NCBI GenBank assembly: GCA_045543655.1
Contig: JAZPXN010000017.1
Coordinates: 1 to 40,344 of the forward strand
Length of the DNA: 40,344 bases
DNA from: RGIG995 sp045543655
GTDB taxonomy: Bacteria > Bacillota > Clostridia > Oscillospirales > UBA644
Direction: 5' to 3'
The notes beneath the pieces were generated by a model that had not been told where the DNA came from, made no database searches, and saw nothing but the letters and a program-made list of their open reading frames with translations. Numbering within the stretch: position 1 is the stretch's first letter; every line of letters starts with the position of its first letter. Positions 22,384 through 31,963 of the stretch are shown piece after piece. The position numbers were made by a program, and so were the translations under genes.

Positions 22384-23643
22384 ATGGCAATGGAAATCAA
22401 AGCTCCCCGGGGGACCAACGACGTTCTCCCCGCGGAATCCTATCAATGGCAGATCGTGGAGGACGCCGCCCGTCGGGTTTCCGACCGGTTTGCCTTCCGG
22501 GAGATCCGCTTCCCCACCTTCGAATCCACCGAGCTGTTTGAACGGGGCGTGGGGGATACCACCGACGTGGTGCAGAAAGAAATGTACACCTTCAAGGATA
22601 AGGGTGACCGCTCCGTTACCCTCCGTCCCGAAGGGACCGCCTCCGCCGTCCGGGTTTGTCTGGAGCACGGTCTGTTTGGCGGGCTGATGCCTTTGAAGGC
22701 CTATTACATTATCTCCGCTTTCCGGTATGAGAAGCCCCAGGCCGGTCGTTTCCGGGAATTCCATCAGTTTGGCGCCGAGCTGTACGGCTCCGCCTCTCCT
22801 CAGGCCGATCGGGAGGTCATCGAGCTTGCCGCCTCCTTTCTGCGGGAGCTTGGGCTGGACCGGATTTCGCTGAATATCAACTCCATCGGCTGTCCCGAAT
22901 GCCGCAAGAATTATCACGCGGCTTTGAAGGAGTATTTTTCTGCCAGAGCGGCTGAACTGTGCGAGACCTGTCGGGATCGCCTGGACCGGAACCCCATGCG
23001 GATTCTGGACTGCAAATCTCCCGTCTGCAAAGCCATTGCCGCCGACGCTCCGGTGATTCTGGATTATCTCTGCGACGATTGCAAAGAGCATTTCGACGTG
23101 CTGAAGGCTTCTCTGGACAACGCCGGCATCGAATACACCGTCGATCCGCACATCGTCCGGGGGCTGGATTATTATACCCGCACCGTCTTCGAATTCATCG
23201 ATCCCGTTTCGGGGCTGACCCTTGCGGGCGGCGGACGTTACGACGGCCTGGTTTCCGAGCTGGACGGCAAGATGAAGGTCTGCGGTCTGGGCTTTGCCGC
23301 CGGACTGGAACGCCTCGTGGGCGTGATGAAGGAGCGGGGGCTGTTCCCCGAACCCGACCGGCAGGGCGTTTACGTTGCCGCAATGGGGCAGGGGGCCGTT
23401 CTTGCTGCAAACCGGCTGGCCTCCGATCTTCGGGGATTGGGGATCCGGGCCGAAACCGACCTGATGGACCGTTCTCTGAAGGCGCAGATGAAATATGCGG
23501 ATAAGACCAACGCCCGTTTCGTCGTGGTTCTTGGGGATAACGAGGTGGAAAGCGGAAACGTCACCGTCAAGGATATGTCCGGCGGAGATCCCATCCCCAC
23601 CACCCTTTCCGACGCCGCCCGCGCGATTGCAGACCGGCTTTGA
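22384..23643 (+). CDS. hisS: histidyl-tRNA synthetase
   Basis: Class II synthetase of 419 residues that charges tRNA-His. It opens MAMEIKAPRGTNDVLP. Motif 2 includes RYEKPQAGRFREFHQFG, the HisA region is RGLDYYTRTVFEF, the second histidine motif is GGGRYDGL, and motif 3 is GLGFAAGLERL. A C-terminal anticodon-binding domain covers about 320-419. Normal length (E. coli 424). It is followed after 75 bases by aspS, the widespread Firmicute hisS-aspS pair. No T-box is visible upstream. Confidence 0.97.
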   Translation: MAMEIKAPRGTNDVLPAESYQWQIVEDAARRVSDRFAFREIRFPTFESTELFERGVGDTTDVVQKEMYTFKDKGDRSVTLRPEGTASAVRVCLEHGLFGGLMPLKAYYIISAFRYEKPQAGRFREFHQFGAELYGSASPQADREVIELAASFLRELGLDRISLNINSIGCPECRKNYHAALKEYFSARAAELCETCRDRLDRNPMRILDCKSPVCKAIAADAPVILDYLCDDCKEHFDVLKASLDNAGIEYTVDPHIVRGLDYYTRTVFEFIDPVSGLTLAGGGRYDGLVSELDGKMKVCGLGFAAGLERLVGVMKERGLFPEPDRQGVYVAAMGQGAVLAANRLASDLRGLGIRAETDLMDRSLKAQMKYADKTNARFVVVLGDNEVESGNVTVKDMSGGDPIPTTLSDAARAIADRL

Positions 23644-23718
23644 TTTTTTTACGCAATTTCTTTTTTTGCGACACAATTTTGATATGAATACAGATTATAA
23701 TAAAAGGACGAATTTATT

Positions 23719-25500
23719 ATGGGAAAACAACTGAACCGTACCGCTTATTGCGGTGAATTCCGTGCGGAAGACGCCGGCAAGACCGTCCACGTTTACGGCT
23801 GGGTGCAACGCCGCCGTCCCTTGGGCGGATTGATCTTTATCACTCTGCGGGACCGTTCCGGCATTCTGCAGCTGACCTTCGACGAAAACGAAAACAAGGA
23901 ACTGTTCGATCAGGCTTACGCCCTTCGCCCCGAAGACGTGATCACCGCCACCGGCGTGGTGCGGATGCGGAGCGAAGAGACCCGAAATCCCAAGATGGAT
24001 ACCGGGGACGTGGAGGTTTTGGTGACCGAGTTGACCGTTCTGGGCAAATCCGAAACCCCTCCCTTCGAGATCGTGGAGAATTCCAAGGCGAACGAAGAGC
24101 TTCGTCTGAAGCACCGCTATCTGGATCTTCGCCGCCCCGATCTGCAGAATAATATTCTTTTCCGTCACCGCGTGACCAAGATCACCCGGGACTATTTCGA
24201 CGAGAACGGCTTTATCGAGATCGAAACGCCCATTCTCATCCGTTCCACCCCCGAAGGCGCCCGGGACTTCCTGGTGCCCTCCCGGATTCATCCCGGTGAA
24301 TTTTACGCTCTGCCGCAGTCGCCTCAGCTTTATAAGCAGCTTTCCATGGTAGCCGGCTTCGACCGCTATATGCAGATTGCCCGTTGCTTCCGGGACGAAG
24401 ACCTGCGTGCCGACCGTCAGCCGGAGTTTACCCAGATCGACCTGGAAATGTCCTTCGTGGAAGTGGAGGACGTTCTGAAAATCGGGGAAGGCTTTATCAG
24501 CCGGGTTTTTAAGGAGGCTCTCGGCGTGGATATCCCCATGCCCCTGCCCCGGATGACCTATCAAGAGGCCATGGAGCGCTACGGCTCCGATAAGCCCGAC
24601 GTCCGTTTCGGCATGGAGATCATCGATCTGACCGACACCGTCCGGAATTCCGGCTTTGCCGTTTTCAACGGCGCCATTGCCGGCGGCGGCTCCGTCCGTG
24701 CTCTGGTAGCCGAAAATTCCGTGTCCAAGCTGACTCGGAAGGAGATCGACAAGCTGGTGGATTACGTCAAGGGCGTGGGCGGCAAGGGCATCGCCTGGAT
24801 CCGTCTTACCGAAGAGGGGACGACCTCTTCCTTCGCCAAGTTTATGACCGAAGACGAAATGAACGCCATTCTGGCCAAGACCGGCGCCAAGACCGGCGAC
24901 GTGGTTCTGGTCATCGCCGATACCAATAATACCAAGGCCCTCACCACCTGCGGCCTTCTGCGTACCCACCTGGCCAAGAAGCTGGAGTTGAAGCTGGAGG
25001 GCTACAAATTCCTCTGGATCGTGGAATTCCCCTTCTTCGAATACGACGAAGAGGCCCAGGCCTGGATCGCCATGCACCACGCCTTCACCGCGCCGCTGGA
25101 CGAATGCCTCGACTATCTGGAATCCGACAAGGGCAAGGTTCGGGCCAAGTGCTACGACCTGGTTCTGAACGGCATCGAGCTGGCCTCCGGCTCTATCCGC
25201 ATCACCGATCCCGAGCTGCAGAAGCGCATCTTCCGTCTCCTGGGGCTGACCGACGAGGAAGCCTATGAGAAATTCGGCTACCTCACCGACGCCTTCCGTT
25301 ACGGTGCGCCTCCCCACGGCGGGATGGGGCTGGGGCTTGACCGCCTGGTCATGCAGATGCTGGGCTGCGAATCCCTCCGGGACGTGGTTGCCTATCCCAA
25401 GGTTCAGAACGCCTCCGAGCTGATGACCGACTGTCCCGCTCCCGTGGATGCGGATCAGTTAAAGGTTTTGGGCATCGCGACCGTTCCCGACGCTGAATAA
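23719..25500 (+). CDS. aspS: aspartyl-tRNA synthetase (bacterial type)
   Basis: Class IIb synthetase of 593 residues. The N-terminal OB-fold anticodon domain (about 1-105) contains HVYGWVQRRRPLGG. The catalytic core follows, with SPQLYKQLSMVAGFDRYMQI and motif 2 FRDEDLRADRQPEF. The bacterial-specific GAD insertion lies at about 290-420, and motif 3 is HGGMGLGLDRLVM. The length and GAD insert show the bacterial, not archaeal, form. A separate AsnS in the window fits a discriminating enzyme, but specificity cannot be proved by eye. AAAGGA precedes the ATG. The ABC transporter module starts 29 bases downstream with no terminator, so transcription may continue. Confidence 0.97.
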   Translation: MGKQLNRTAYCGEFRAEDAGKTVHVYGWVQRRRPLGGLIFITLRDRSGILQLTFDENENKELFDQAYALRPEDVITATGVVRMRSEETRNPKMDTGDVEVLVTELTVLGKSETPPFEIVENSKANEELRLKHRYLDLRRPDLQNNILFRHRVTKITRDYFDENGFIEIETPILIRSTPEGARDFLVPSRIHPGEFYALPQSPQLYKQLSMVAGFDRYMQIARCFRDEDLRADRQPEFTQIDLEMSFVEVEDVLKIGEGFISRVFKEALGVDIPMPLPRMTYQEAMERYGSDKPDVRFGMEIIDLTDTVRNSGFAVFNGAIAGGGSVRALVAENSVSKLTRKEIDKLVDYVKGVGGKGIAWIRLTEEGTTSSFAKFMTEDEMNAILAKTGAKTGDVVLVIADTNNTKALTTCGLLRTHLAKKLELKLEGYKFLWIVEFPFFEYDEEAQAWIAMHHAFTAPLDECLDYLESDKGKVRAKCYDLVLNGIELASGSIRITDPELQKRIFRLLGLTDEEAYEKFGYLTDAFRYGAPPHGGMGLGLDRLVMQMLGCESLRDVVAYPKVQNASELMTDCPAPVDADQLKVLGIATVPDAE

Positions 25501-25529
25501 ATCCATTTTCTCTATCAAGGAGTCTTATT

Positions 25530-26561
25530 ATGATCGAAGTCACCGGGCTTACCAAACGCTACGGGAAAAAGACCGCCGTCGACAATCTGACCTTCACCGT
25601 CCAGCAGGGCGAAATCGTCGGATTCCTCGGGCCCAACGGCGCCGGAAAGAGTACCACCATGAATATGCTCACCGGCTATATCGCCCCCACCGTCGGTTCG
25701 GTTTATATCAACGGCTACAATCTCATGGACGCTCCCGAACAGGCCAAGGAGGCCGTGGGGTATCTGCCGGAGATCCCGCCCCTTTATATGGATATGACCG
25801 TGGACGAATATCTGAAATTCGTCTTCGGCCTGAAAAAGTGTAAATTCCCCCGCAGAGAGCACCTCAACGAGGTCTGCGAGGTAGTTCGCATTTCCCACGT
25901 CCGTCACCGGATGATCCGCAACCTCTCCAAGGGGTACCGTCAGCGGGTGGGACTGGCTCAGGCTCTGATCAACGATCCCCGGATTCTGATTCTGGACGAG
26001 CCCACCGTTGGGCTGGATCCCAAGGAGATCGTAGAGATCCGCAATCTTATCCGCCGGCTGGGGCAGACCCGGACGGTCATCCTCTCTTCTCACGTGCTTT
26101 CGGAGATCCAATCGGTCTGCGAACGGGTCATCATTATCAACGAAGGTCATCTGGTGGCCGATGCGTTGACCGAGGATCTTGCCCGCTCTGCCGCCGCCAA
26201 CAGCCGCTACGCCGTCCGCCTTGCCGCGCCTCAGGATCAGGTGGTGGAGGTCCTTTCCGCCATCCCCGGGATGCTGAAGGTGGAGCTGCAGGGTTCTATG
26301 GAGCCCGGCACCGTGGACGTGATGATCGAGGCCGACAAGGACGTGGATATTCGCCGGGCGCTCTTTGAAGAATGCGCCAAGCGGGGTTGGTATATTCTGG
26401 TCATCACCCCCGTGGGCGTGTCTCTGGAGGATATTTTCCTTCAGCTGGTGGATCAGTCCTCCGTCCGTCAGGATGGAGATCCTCTCACCCTGGACGAGGG
26501 CGCCGGAGATTCCGCCGAAGAACCCGCCGAAGAAGAAAGGAAGGAGGAAGACGCTGAATGA
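25530..26561 (+). CDS. Gld-type ABC transporter, ATP-binding protein
   Basis: A 343-residue ABC ATPase of the ABC-2 exporter class. Walker A is GPNGAGKST (34-42), the signature LSKGYRQRVG lies at 132-141, Walker B ILILDEP at 152-158, and an H-loop in SSHVLSE. The signature reads LSKGYRQ rather than LSGGQ, as is common in the GldA/drug-exporter-like group. A C-terminal domain (about 230-310) and a very acidic tail (EEPAEEERKEEDAE) extend past the nucleotide-binding domain. AAGGAG precedes the ATG. It overlaps the permease by 4 bases (ATGA). With the next three genes it forms a Gld-type module of unknown substrate. Confidence 0.93.
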   Translation: MIEVTGLTKRYGKKTAVDNLTFTVQQGEIVGFLGPNGAGKSTTMNMLTGYIAPTVGSVYINGYNLMDAPEQAKEAVGYLPEIPPLYMDMTVDEYLKFVFGLKKCKFPRREHLNEVCEVVRISHVRHRMIRNLSKGYRQRVGLAQALINDPRILILDEPTVGLDPKEIVEIRNLIRRLGQTRTVILSSHVLSEIQSVCERVIIINEGHLVADALTEDLARSAAANSRYAVRLAAPQDQVVEVLSAIPGMLKVELQGSMEPGTVDVMIEADKDVDIRRALFEECAKRGWYILVITPVGVSLEDIFLQLVDQSSVRQDGDPLTLDEGAGDSAEEPAEEERKEEDAE

Positions 26562-27283
26562 TTTCCGTGCTGAAACGGGAGCTCGTGGGATATTTTAAGA
26601 ATTCCACCGCCTATATGCTCCTTGCCATCTACGCCTTTTTATCCGCACTGTTCTTCTGCCTGTTCGTGATGCTGAACAATACCAGTTATCTGGGCACCCA
26701 TTTCGGACTCTGGCTCTTTATCGTCGAGATCATCGTGGTCTCCATTCTCTCCATGCGATTCTTTTCGGAGGAGAAGAAGAATAAGACCGATCAGCTGATC
26801 TTCACCTCGCCCGTCAGCCTTTCCGGCGTCGTGATGGGCAAATTTCTGGGAGGGATGACGGTCTATACCGCCTGCACCCTTATCAATTTGGTTTACGTTT
26901 TTATTATCGATATGTTCGGCACCCCCGACGCCGGCACTGTCTTCGCCAATTTCGTGGGGACGCTGCTGCTGGGCGCCTGCATGGTGGCCATTGCCCTTTT
27001 CGTCTCGTCTCTGACCGAAAACGCCATCGTCGCCGCCGGTGGGACTGCCGCCGTCTTCCTTCTTCTGATGATGGTGGATTTCGTGGCCTCCTTCCTCTAC
27101 GCCTGGTTCCCCCAATGGCTTCATTGGTTGCCGGAGCTTTTGCAGAAACTGAACATTTTCCTCTGGTTCGATAATTTCGCCGGAGGGATCATCACCCTGG
27201 AATCCGTGGTCTTTTACGTCACCTTTACGGCGATCTTTCTGTTTTTGACCACCCGGGTTCTGGAACGCCGCCGTTGGCGCTGA
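26558..27283 (+). CDS. Gld-type ABC-2 permease
   Basis: A 241-residue membrane protein with six predicted transmembrane segments, starting MISVLKRELVGYFKNSTAY. The segment 'MRFFSEEKKNKTDQLIFTSPVSLSGVVMGKF' (quoted here only as residues about 67-97, key residues EEK, TDQLL/I-type and SPVS) is typical of GldF-like ABC-2 permeases. It is coupled to the ATPase by a 4-base overlap and followed 13 bases later by the GldG-like gene with GAGGAGGG upstream. Its role is to form the membrane channel of the exporter; the substrate is unknown. Confidence 0.9.
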   Translation: MISVLKRELVGYFKNSTAYMLLAIYAFLSALFFCLFVMLNNTSYLGTHFGLWLFIVEIIVVSILSMRFFSEEKKNKTDQLIFTSPVSLSGVVMGKFLGGMTVYTACTLINLVYVFIIDMFGTPDAGTVFANFVGTLLLGACMVAIALFVSSLTENAIVAAGGTAAVFLLLMMVDFVASFLYAWFPQWLHWLPELLQKLNIFLWFDNFAGGIITLESVVFYVTFTAIFLFLTTRVLERRRWR

Positions 27284-27296
27284 GGAGGGATCGGAT

Positions 27297-28919
27297 ATGA
27301 AAAAGAACGTCAAAGAAACCGGTCTTCTCATTTCGGAAGAAACCGCCGAGGTATCCTATCGGGTAGAAGTCCGGAAGAGCTTTTGGGCAAAGCTTCGCTA
27401 CGGTGCCGCCGCCACCGTCTTTACCGTGGTCTTCGTGGCCATCATGGTGGGGCTGAATATCCTCACAGGTCTTGCCTCTGACCGCTTTGAGCTGCAGGCC
27501 GACCTGACCGAAAAGAAGCTCTTTACCGTCAGCGACGAAACGGTGCAGTATCTGGGCAAGCTGGAGCACGACGTGGAACTGATCGTCTTGGGGGACGAGG
27601 CCTCCTGGCGCAATTATTCCACCTCCGCTTCCTCCGGCTCCGAGGTCGGGCTGGGCGTCTCCGTGCATAAGTATATCGTGGAGACCCTTGACCGCTACGC
27701 CGAGCTTTCGGAGCATATCAAGCTTTATTACGTTGATTATAACTATAATCCCGAATTTTTCAAAAACCGTAACAATCTCCCCGTTACCGATAATTTGATG
27801 ATCGAGGGAACCAACGTCCCCGACGACCCCGTGATCATCATCTATTCCCCCGATACCGGCCGTTACCGCTATCTGCGCAACTCCCTCTTCGGGGACAGTC
27901 AGTATATCGCCCTGGAAAACCGGCTCAATACCGGCATCCGTTACGCCACCAACCCCGATATGAAGAAGATCGCCGTCATCAGCGGTCACGGGGAATCGGC
28001 TCTGACCTATTTCAAAGCGGTTATGGAAGACGACGGATATATGGTGGATACCCTGGAACTGACTACCGTGGAAAAGATTCCCGACGATTATCAGCTCCTG
28101 GTCATCTGCAATCCCAAGCGTCAGTATTCCGCCGGGGATATTTCCAAGATCGACGCCTTCCTTTCCCAGGGAGAGATGGAAGGAAAGAGTATGATGGTCT
28201 TTGCCGATCTTGATTTCTGCAATTCCGATACGGAGCTGACCAATTATCTGCAGGAATGGGGCATTGCCCTTCAGGGAGAATGTATCTACGATCCCGAGCG
28301 GAGCATCACCCTTTCCGGCGTCCTTCCCACCTTCCGGGTGGATTATTCCGATGAAGCAGCCGCTATGACCGGGATTCTGTCTACCGGGGACTTCGACCTG
28401 AAGCTGCAGCTTGGCAAGGCCCGGGGGCTGAAGAAGCTCTTTGACGAGCAGAACGGCGTTTCGGTCTATTCCCTCTTGAAATCCTCCGAAACTTCCTTCT
28501 CCCGCTTCCAGGCCGCTTCCCGCAAGGATTTCACCGGCATCAAAAAGGAAGAGGGAGATACCTCCGGTCCCTTCGACGTGGGTCTTCTGGCTCTGCGGAG
28601 CCGTTACGACGGTCTCAGCACCTTTGCCACCTCCGTGGCGGTCTTCGGTTCTACCTCCCTCGTGGACGATTATTTCATCTCCAACGTGGACAGCGAAAAC
28701 CAGGCCACCCAGGAATACGTGGCGCAGTTGGTCCATTTCATGGCCGCCCAGAGTGAAAACGAATTCAGTCATATCCCCACCGTCAGCCTTCTGACCGATA
28801 CGCTGAAATTTGAAAGCAACGGTCAGATTACCGCCGTGTGGGTCGTGTCCGCCGTGGTCATTCCCCTTGTCTTCCTGGCCTGCGGACTTCTTATCTGGAG
28901 AATCAGAAAGCACTTATGA
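27297..28919 (+). CDS. GldG-like ABC transporter accessory protein
   Basis: A 540-residue membrane protein of the GldG / ABC-transporter auxiliary type. A cytoplasmic N-tail of about 35 residues leads to a transmembrane segment (about 36-57), then 'FELQADLTEKKLFTVSDET', the hallmark opening of GldG-like proteins. A large extracellular domain follows (about 60-510, with 'KKIAVISGHGESALTYF' and 'YQLLVICNPK'). A second transmembrane segment lies near the C-terminus (about 512-535), ending RIRKHL. In Bacteroidota GldG works with GldA and GldF in gliding and secretion; in Clostridia similar modules occur without gliding and their task is unknown. Overlaps the DUF4340 gene by 4 bases. Confidence 0.88.
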   Translation: MKKNVKETGLLISEETAEVSYRVEVRKSFWAKLRYGAAATVFTVVFVAIMVGLNILTGLASDRFELQADLTEKKLFTVSDETVQYLGKLEHDVELIVLGDEASWRNYSTSASSGSEVGLGVSVHKYIVETLDRYAELSEHIKLYYVDYNYNPEFFKNRNNLPVTDNLMIEGTNVPDDPVIIIYSPDTGRYRYLRNSLFGDSQYIALENRLNTGIRYATNPDMKKIAVISGHGESALTYFKAVMEDDGYMVDTLELTTVEKIPDDYQLLVICNPKRQYSAGDISKIDAFLSQGEMEGKSMMVFADLDFCNSDTELTNYLQEWGIALQGECIYDPERSITLSGVLPTFRVDYSDEAAAMTGILSTGDFDLKLQLGKARGLKKLFDEQNGVSVYSLLKSSETSFSRFQAASRKDFTGIKKEEGDTSGPFDVGLLALRSRYDGLSTFATSVAVFGSTSLVDDYFISNVDSENQATQEYVAQLVHFMAAQSENEFSHIPTVSLLTDTLKFESNGQITAVWVVSAVVIPLVFLACGLLIWRIRKHL

Positions 28920-30412
28920 TCAAGAAAAGAATGTTAACCATCGGGATCTTTCTGGTGGTTTGTGCCCTTTTGGCCGTGGCCATCGTCCTGATTATGAAGA
29001 TCGATCCCACCCCCGAACCGCCGGAAGAGGATCTCGATTTCGGTCTCACGGTCAACGACGAGGGGCTGAAGGTATACCGCTTCTCGCCCAAAAACGTGGA
29101 TTATATGGAGATCGTCAATCCCCACGGCTCTTACCGGGTGCGTATGAACGGGGAGAACGTGGTCATCGTGGGATACGAGACCATCCCCCTGCTGTCGGCC
29201 TCCTCTTCCGGTCTGTTCCGCAGCGTGGAGACCTTGACTCTGAATACCGTGGTGGATGAGGATTGCAAGGATCTTTCCCGCTTCGGTCTTGCGGAGCCCC
29301 AGGCCACCATCACCATTCAGGCCTACAGCGACGCCAACGTCACCTTCCATATCGGCGACGCCAGCCCCACCGGTGACTATTATTATATGTGCGTCAAGGG
29401 GGAGACCGCCGTCTATATGATGGAAAAGCTCTTCGCCGAGCGATATCTGAAGTCGGTTTCCGAATATTGCGATAAAAAGATCTACAAGACCTTCGACGCC
29501 GAAAAGGATTTCCGGGCGCTGACCATCAAATCCCCCAATCATAATTACGTCCTGCGTCCTGCCACGGAGGAAGAGAAAGCCGTCAACGGGATCTATTTCA
29601 GCGGCACGGCCATGGAATCCCCCTATCGCTGGGGCGTGGAATCGGGGGTCACGGAAGAGATTATGAAGACCATGGTGGCCCTCTCCGCCGACGAGGTGGT
29701 GCAGATGTGCGTGGAGGAAGGGGACCTTGCCCAATACGGTCTTGACGCCGCCAACCGCACCGAGATCGTGCTGACCGTCTACGCCGATCCCAACCCCACC
29801 ATGTACAACAATACCACCAATCCTTATTATACCTCCGCCCTGCCCACCGGCCAATACAGCGAATATACCGTCACCTATTGGCTAGGCAAAACGGTGGACC
29901 GCACGGTCTATCTCATGTTTGAAGGCCGGCCCGTGGTCTATTCCATGCCCGCCGCCACCTTCTCCTGGCTGGAGTGGACGCCCTATCGTTATTGCTCCAA
30001 GATGCTGTTCGGCGAATATCTGTCCAATCTCCAGTCTCTGACCGTCTCTTCCGCCGAGGGAGAATACACCTTCACCCTGTCCGGCGCCGATTCCGACGAT
30101 AAGGAGGACCTGCGGGTCTCCTGCGGCACCACGGCGGTGGACGGCAACTCCTTCCGCACCTTCTATTCCAACGTGATGTCCATGTACCCCTCGGGGGAAG
30201 GCGTAAAGCCGGAGGGTGCAGACCCCGTGCTGACCGTCTCTTATACCACGGTCAAGGGAGACGTGAAGGCATTGAAGTTCTATTCGGTGGACTCCCGCAA
30301 CTGCGTTGCCGAGGTGGACGGCCAAGCCTTCCTCACCGTCCGCATCACCGAGGTGCAGAAGGTCATCAACGATACCCAAAAGCTCCTCAAGGGCCAGGAA
30401 ATTTTAGGCTGA
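28916..30412 (+). CDS. DUF4340-domain membrane-anchored protein
   Basis: A 498-residue protein with an N-terminal anchor (about 6-27) and a large extracytoplasmic region carrying DUF4340-like repeats. 'FGLAEPQATITI' followed by 'FHIGDASPTGDYYYM' and 'AVYMMEKLFAERYL' is the characteristic pattern, and related segments recur further on ('YGLDAANRTEIVLTVY', 'YTVTYWLGKTVDRTVYLMF'). The start at 28916 overlaps the previous stop in an ATGA; an in-frame ATG 26 codons upstream lies inside the GldG-like gene and is rejected. DUF4340 proteins are regular companions of GldFG-type transporters. The last gene of the module; a strong terminator follows 6 bases past its stop. Confidence 0.87.
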   Translation: MIKKRMLTIGIFLVVCALLAVAIVLIMKIDPTPEPPEEDLDFGLTVNDEGLKVYRFSPKNVDYMEIVNPHGSYRVRMNGENVVIVGYETIPLLSASSSGLFRSVETLTLNTVVDEDCKDLSRFGLAEPQATITIQAYSDANVTFHIGDASPTGDYYYMCVKGETAVYMMEKLFAERYLKSVSEYCDKKIYKTFDAEKDFRALTIKSPNHNYVLRPATEEEKAVNGIYFSGTAMESPYRWGVESGVTEEIMKTMVALSADEVVQMCVEEGDLAQYGLDAANRTEIVLTVYADPNPTMYNNTTNPYYTSALPTGQYSEYTVTYWLGKTVDRTVYLMFEGRPVVYSMPAATFSWLEWTPYRYCSKMLFGEYLSNLQSLTVSSAEGEYTFTLSGADSDDKEDLRVSCGTTAVDGNSFRTFYSNVMSMYPSGEGVKPEGADPVLTVSYTTVKGDVKALKFYSVDSRNCVAEVDGQAFLTVRITEVQKVINDTQKLLKGQEILG

Positions 30413-30418
30413 TCCTCC

Positions 30419-30453
30419 TTCCCCCTTTGCCATTACGGCAGAGGGGGAATTTT
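30419..30453 (+). terminator. intrinsic terminator of the ABC module
   Basis: A 13-pair stem (30419-30431 with 30437-30449, one G-U) with loop ATTAC is followed by TTTTGT. Confidence 0.93.
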
Positions 30454-30478
30454 GTCGGAATTTATTCCCGATTTTCCC

Positions 30479-30507
30479 TTGACATTCCCCGCAAATCGTG
30501 CTATAAT
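30479..30507 (+). promoter_or_regulatory. sigma-A-type promoter of the histidine phosphatase gene
   Basis: TTGACA, 17 bases, TATAAT, both hexamers consensus; the -10 ends 36 bases before the ATG at 30544. Confidence 0.93.
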
Positions 30508-30543
30508 AAGGCCGAAAAACAACGAACGGGACGGTATTTTGCC

Positions 30544-31260
30544 ATGATCTTTTATTACGTCCGTCACGGACATCCCACCTATAACCCCAACGAACTGACC
30601 CCCTTAGGCTGGAGAGAGGCCGAGGCCATCGGGAAGCGACTGGCCTTTTTTGGCGTGGACGAAATCTACGCTTCGGTCTCCAACCGGGCCATGGAGACCG
30701 CCAAGCCCACCTGCGAAATGACCGGAAAACCCTTGACCACCCTGGAATTTGCTGACGAACAACTGGTCTTTCAGGATATGATCATGAATTTGGAAAACGG
30801 CAAAAAGACCTGGGTTTTTTCCCATCCCGAAGGCCGCAAACTCTTTGCCGATCCGGAGGTGCTTGCTCTGGGCCACGAATGGCACACCCATCCTGCCTTC
30901 GCCGGACATACTTATAAGGAAGGTTTGGAGCGTATCCGCACCGAGTCGGACAAATTCTTTGCCTCCCTTGGTTACGAGCATATCCCCGGCACCGGCACCT
31001 ACAAGGCCGTTGCGCCCAACGATAAGCGGGTGGCCCTTTTTGCTCACCAGGGCTTCGGGCTGGCGTTTTTGAGTTGCCTTCTGGACATTCCCTATCCTCA
31101 GTTTTCGCTCCATTTCGATCTCTCCCACAGCAGTCTGACCGTCATCGAATTCACCAACGAGAACGGCATTTCCGTTCCCCGGGTCAGCACCCTGTCTTCC
31201 GACGCCCATCTGTATAAAGAAGGCCTTCCCACCCAATACAACGGTCGCTTCCGTTTTTAA
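30544..31260 (+). CDS. histidine phosphatase family protein
   Basis: A 238-residue member of the phosphoglycerate-mutase-like histidine phosphatase superfamily. The phospho-accepting histidine lies in YYVRHGHPTYN (R7-H8-G9). 'ASVSNRAMETAKP' holds the second conserved Arg, and 'ALFAHQGFGLAF' the second catalytic His. Substrate unknown. A longer in-frame start at 30427 would overlap the terminator and promoter and is rejected; the ATG at 30544 has only a weak ribosome site. The duplicated membrane-protein pair follows after 12 bases, so they may share its transcript. Confidence 0.88.
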   Translation: MIFYYVRHGHPTYNPNELTPLGWREAEAIGKRLAFFGVDEIYASVSNRAMETAKPTCEMTGKPLTTLEFADEQLVFQDMIMNLENGKKTWVFSHPEGRKLFADPEVLALGHEWHTHPAFAGHTYKEGLERIRTESDKFFASLGYEHIPGTGTYKAVAPNDKRVALFAHQGFGLAFLSCLLDIPYPQFSLHFDLSHSSLTVIEFTNENGISVPRVSTLSSDAHLYKEGLPTQYNGRFRF

Positions 31261-31272
31261 GGAGATGCTTTC

Positions 31273-31896
31273 GTGAGAACTTCCAGTAAAATCATCGTCG
31301 CCCTTGCCGCCTCCATCGTGATCGGAGCGATTCTGGTCTGCATCGGCGTGGGCGTTTATATCGCATGGCTGCGCCGTTCCACCAAATATACCCTGACCCC
31401 GGAGCAGACGGTGGGGATGTTCTCCAAAACGCCGGAGGAATTTATCACCAATCCCCGTCCCACTACCGAGTCCGGGAACGGCTGGCTGGGGAAGATTTTT
31501 TGCAAATCCGCTAAGATGAAACGAAACGGGGATCTGGTTTTTGCTCTGACCGAGCAGCAGAAAAAATCCTGGCGATCCTCCCAGGATCTCCAAAAGCGGG
31601 TCAATGCCGCCCGCCGCAATGAGAATATCACCATTGCCGACGATTATACCTCCATGACCGTCCGCTGTACCCGGGAAACCGCCGCCGAACTGACGGCAAT
31701 CGCCGACAACGCCCTGCCCACCTTCTATTGCAATCTTCTTTTGGATGGCGTGAAGCCGGCCGACATCGCCGTCGCCGTCACCTTTGTCGACGCCGTCACC
31801 GGAAAGCCCGTCTACGCCAAGACCGTCACCCTCCCCGACCCCCACCTCACCTGCGACCCCGCCCTCTTCACCTCCCAACCGCCTACCGAGCAATAA
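31273..31896 (+). CDS. membrane-anchored hypothetical protein, paralog A
   Basis: A 207-residue protein with one N-terminal transmembrane segment (about 9-32), starting with GTG after AAGGAG. The exported or cytoplasmic body has the motifs STKYTLTPEQ, KTPEEF, NPRPTTE, WLG-IFCKSAK and QQKKSW. No family is recognised and no catalytic motif is seen. It has a close relative as the next gene, 67 bases downstream, sharing about half of its residues and the same layout, so the two arose by tandem duplication. The C-terminal tail (SQPPTEQ) is unique to this copy. Likely co-transcribed with the histidine phosphatase. Confidence 0.8.
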   Translation: MRTSSKIIVALAASIVIGAILVCIGVGVYIAWLRRSTKYTLTPEQTVGMFSKTPEEFITNPRPTTESGNGWLGKIFCKSAKMKRNGDLVFALTEQQKKSWRSSQDLQKRVNAARRNENITIADDYTSMTVRCTRETAAELTAIADNALPTFYCNLLLDGVKPADIAVAVTFVDAVTGKPVYAKTVTLPDPHLTCDPALFTSQPPTEQ

Positions 31897-31963
31897 CTGA
31901 AGGATTCTTTTCGGGATTTTCCGACTATAATTCCGATTCCGTTATTGAAAAAGGAGTGATTTC

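Noticed and set aside
23644..23718. Promoter before aspS from the TATAAT near 23697
   Set aside because: It lies too close to the ATG and has no acceptable -35 at 16-18 bases.
23695..25317. Open frame of 540 codons on the minus strand, opposite aspS
   Set aside because: Antisense shadow of aspS with no recognisable domain or ribosome site.
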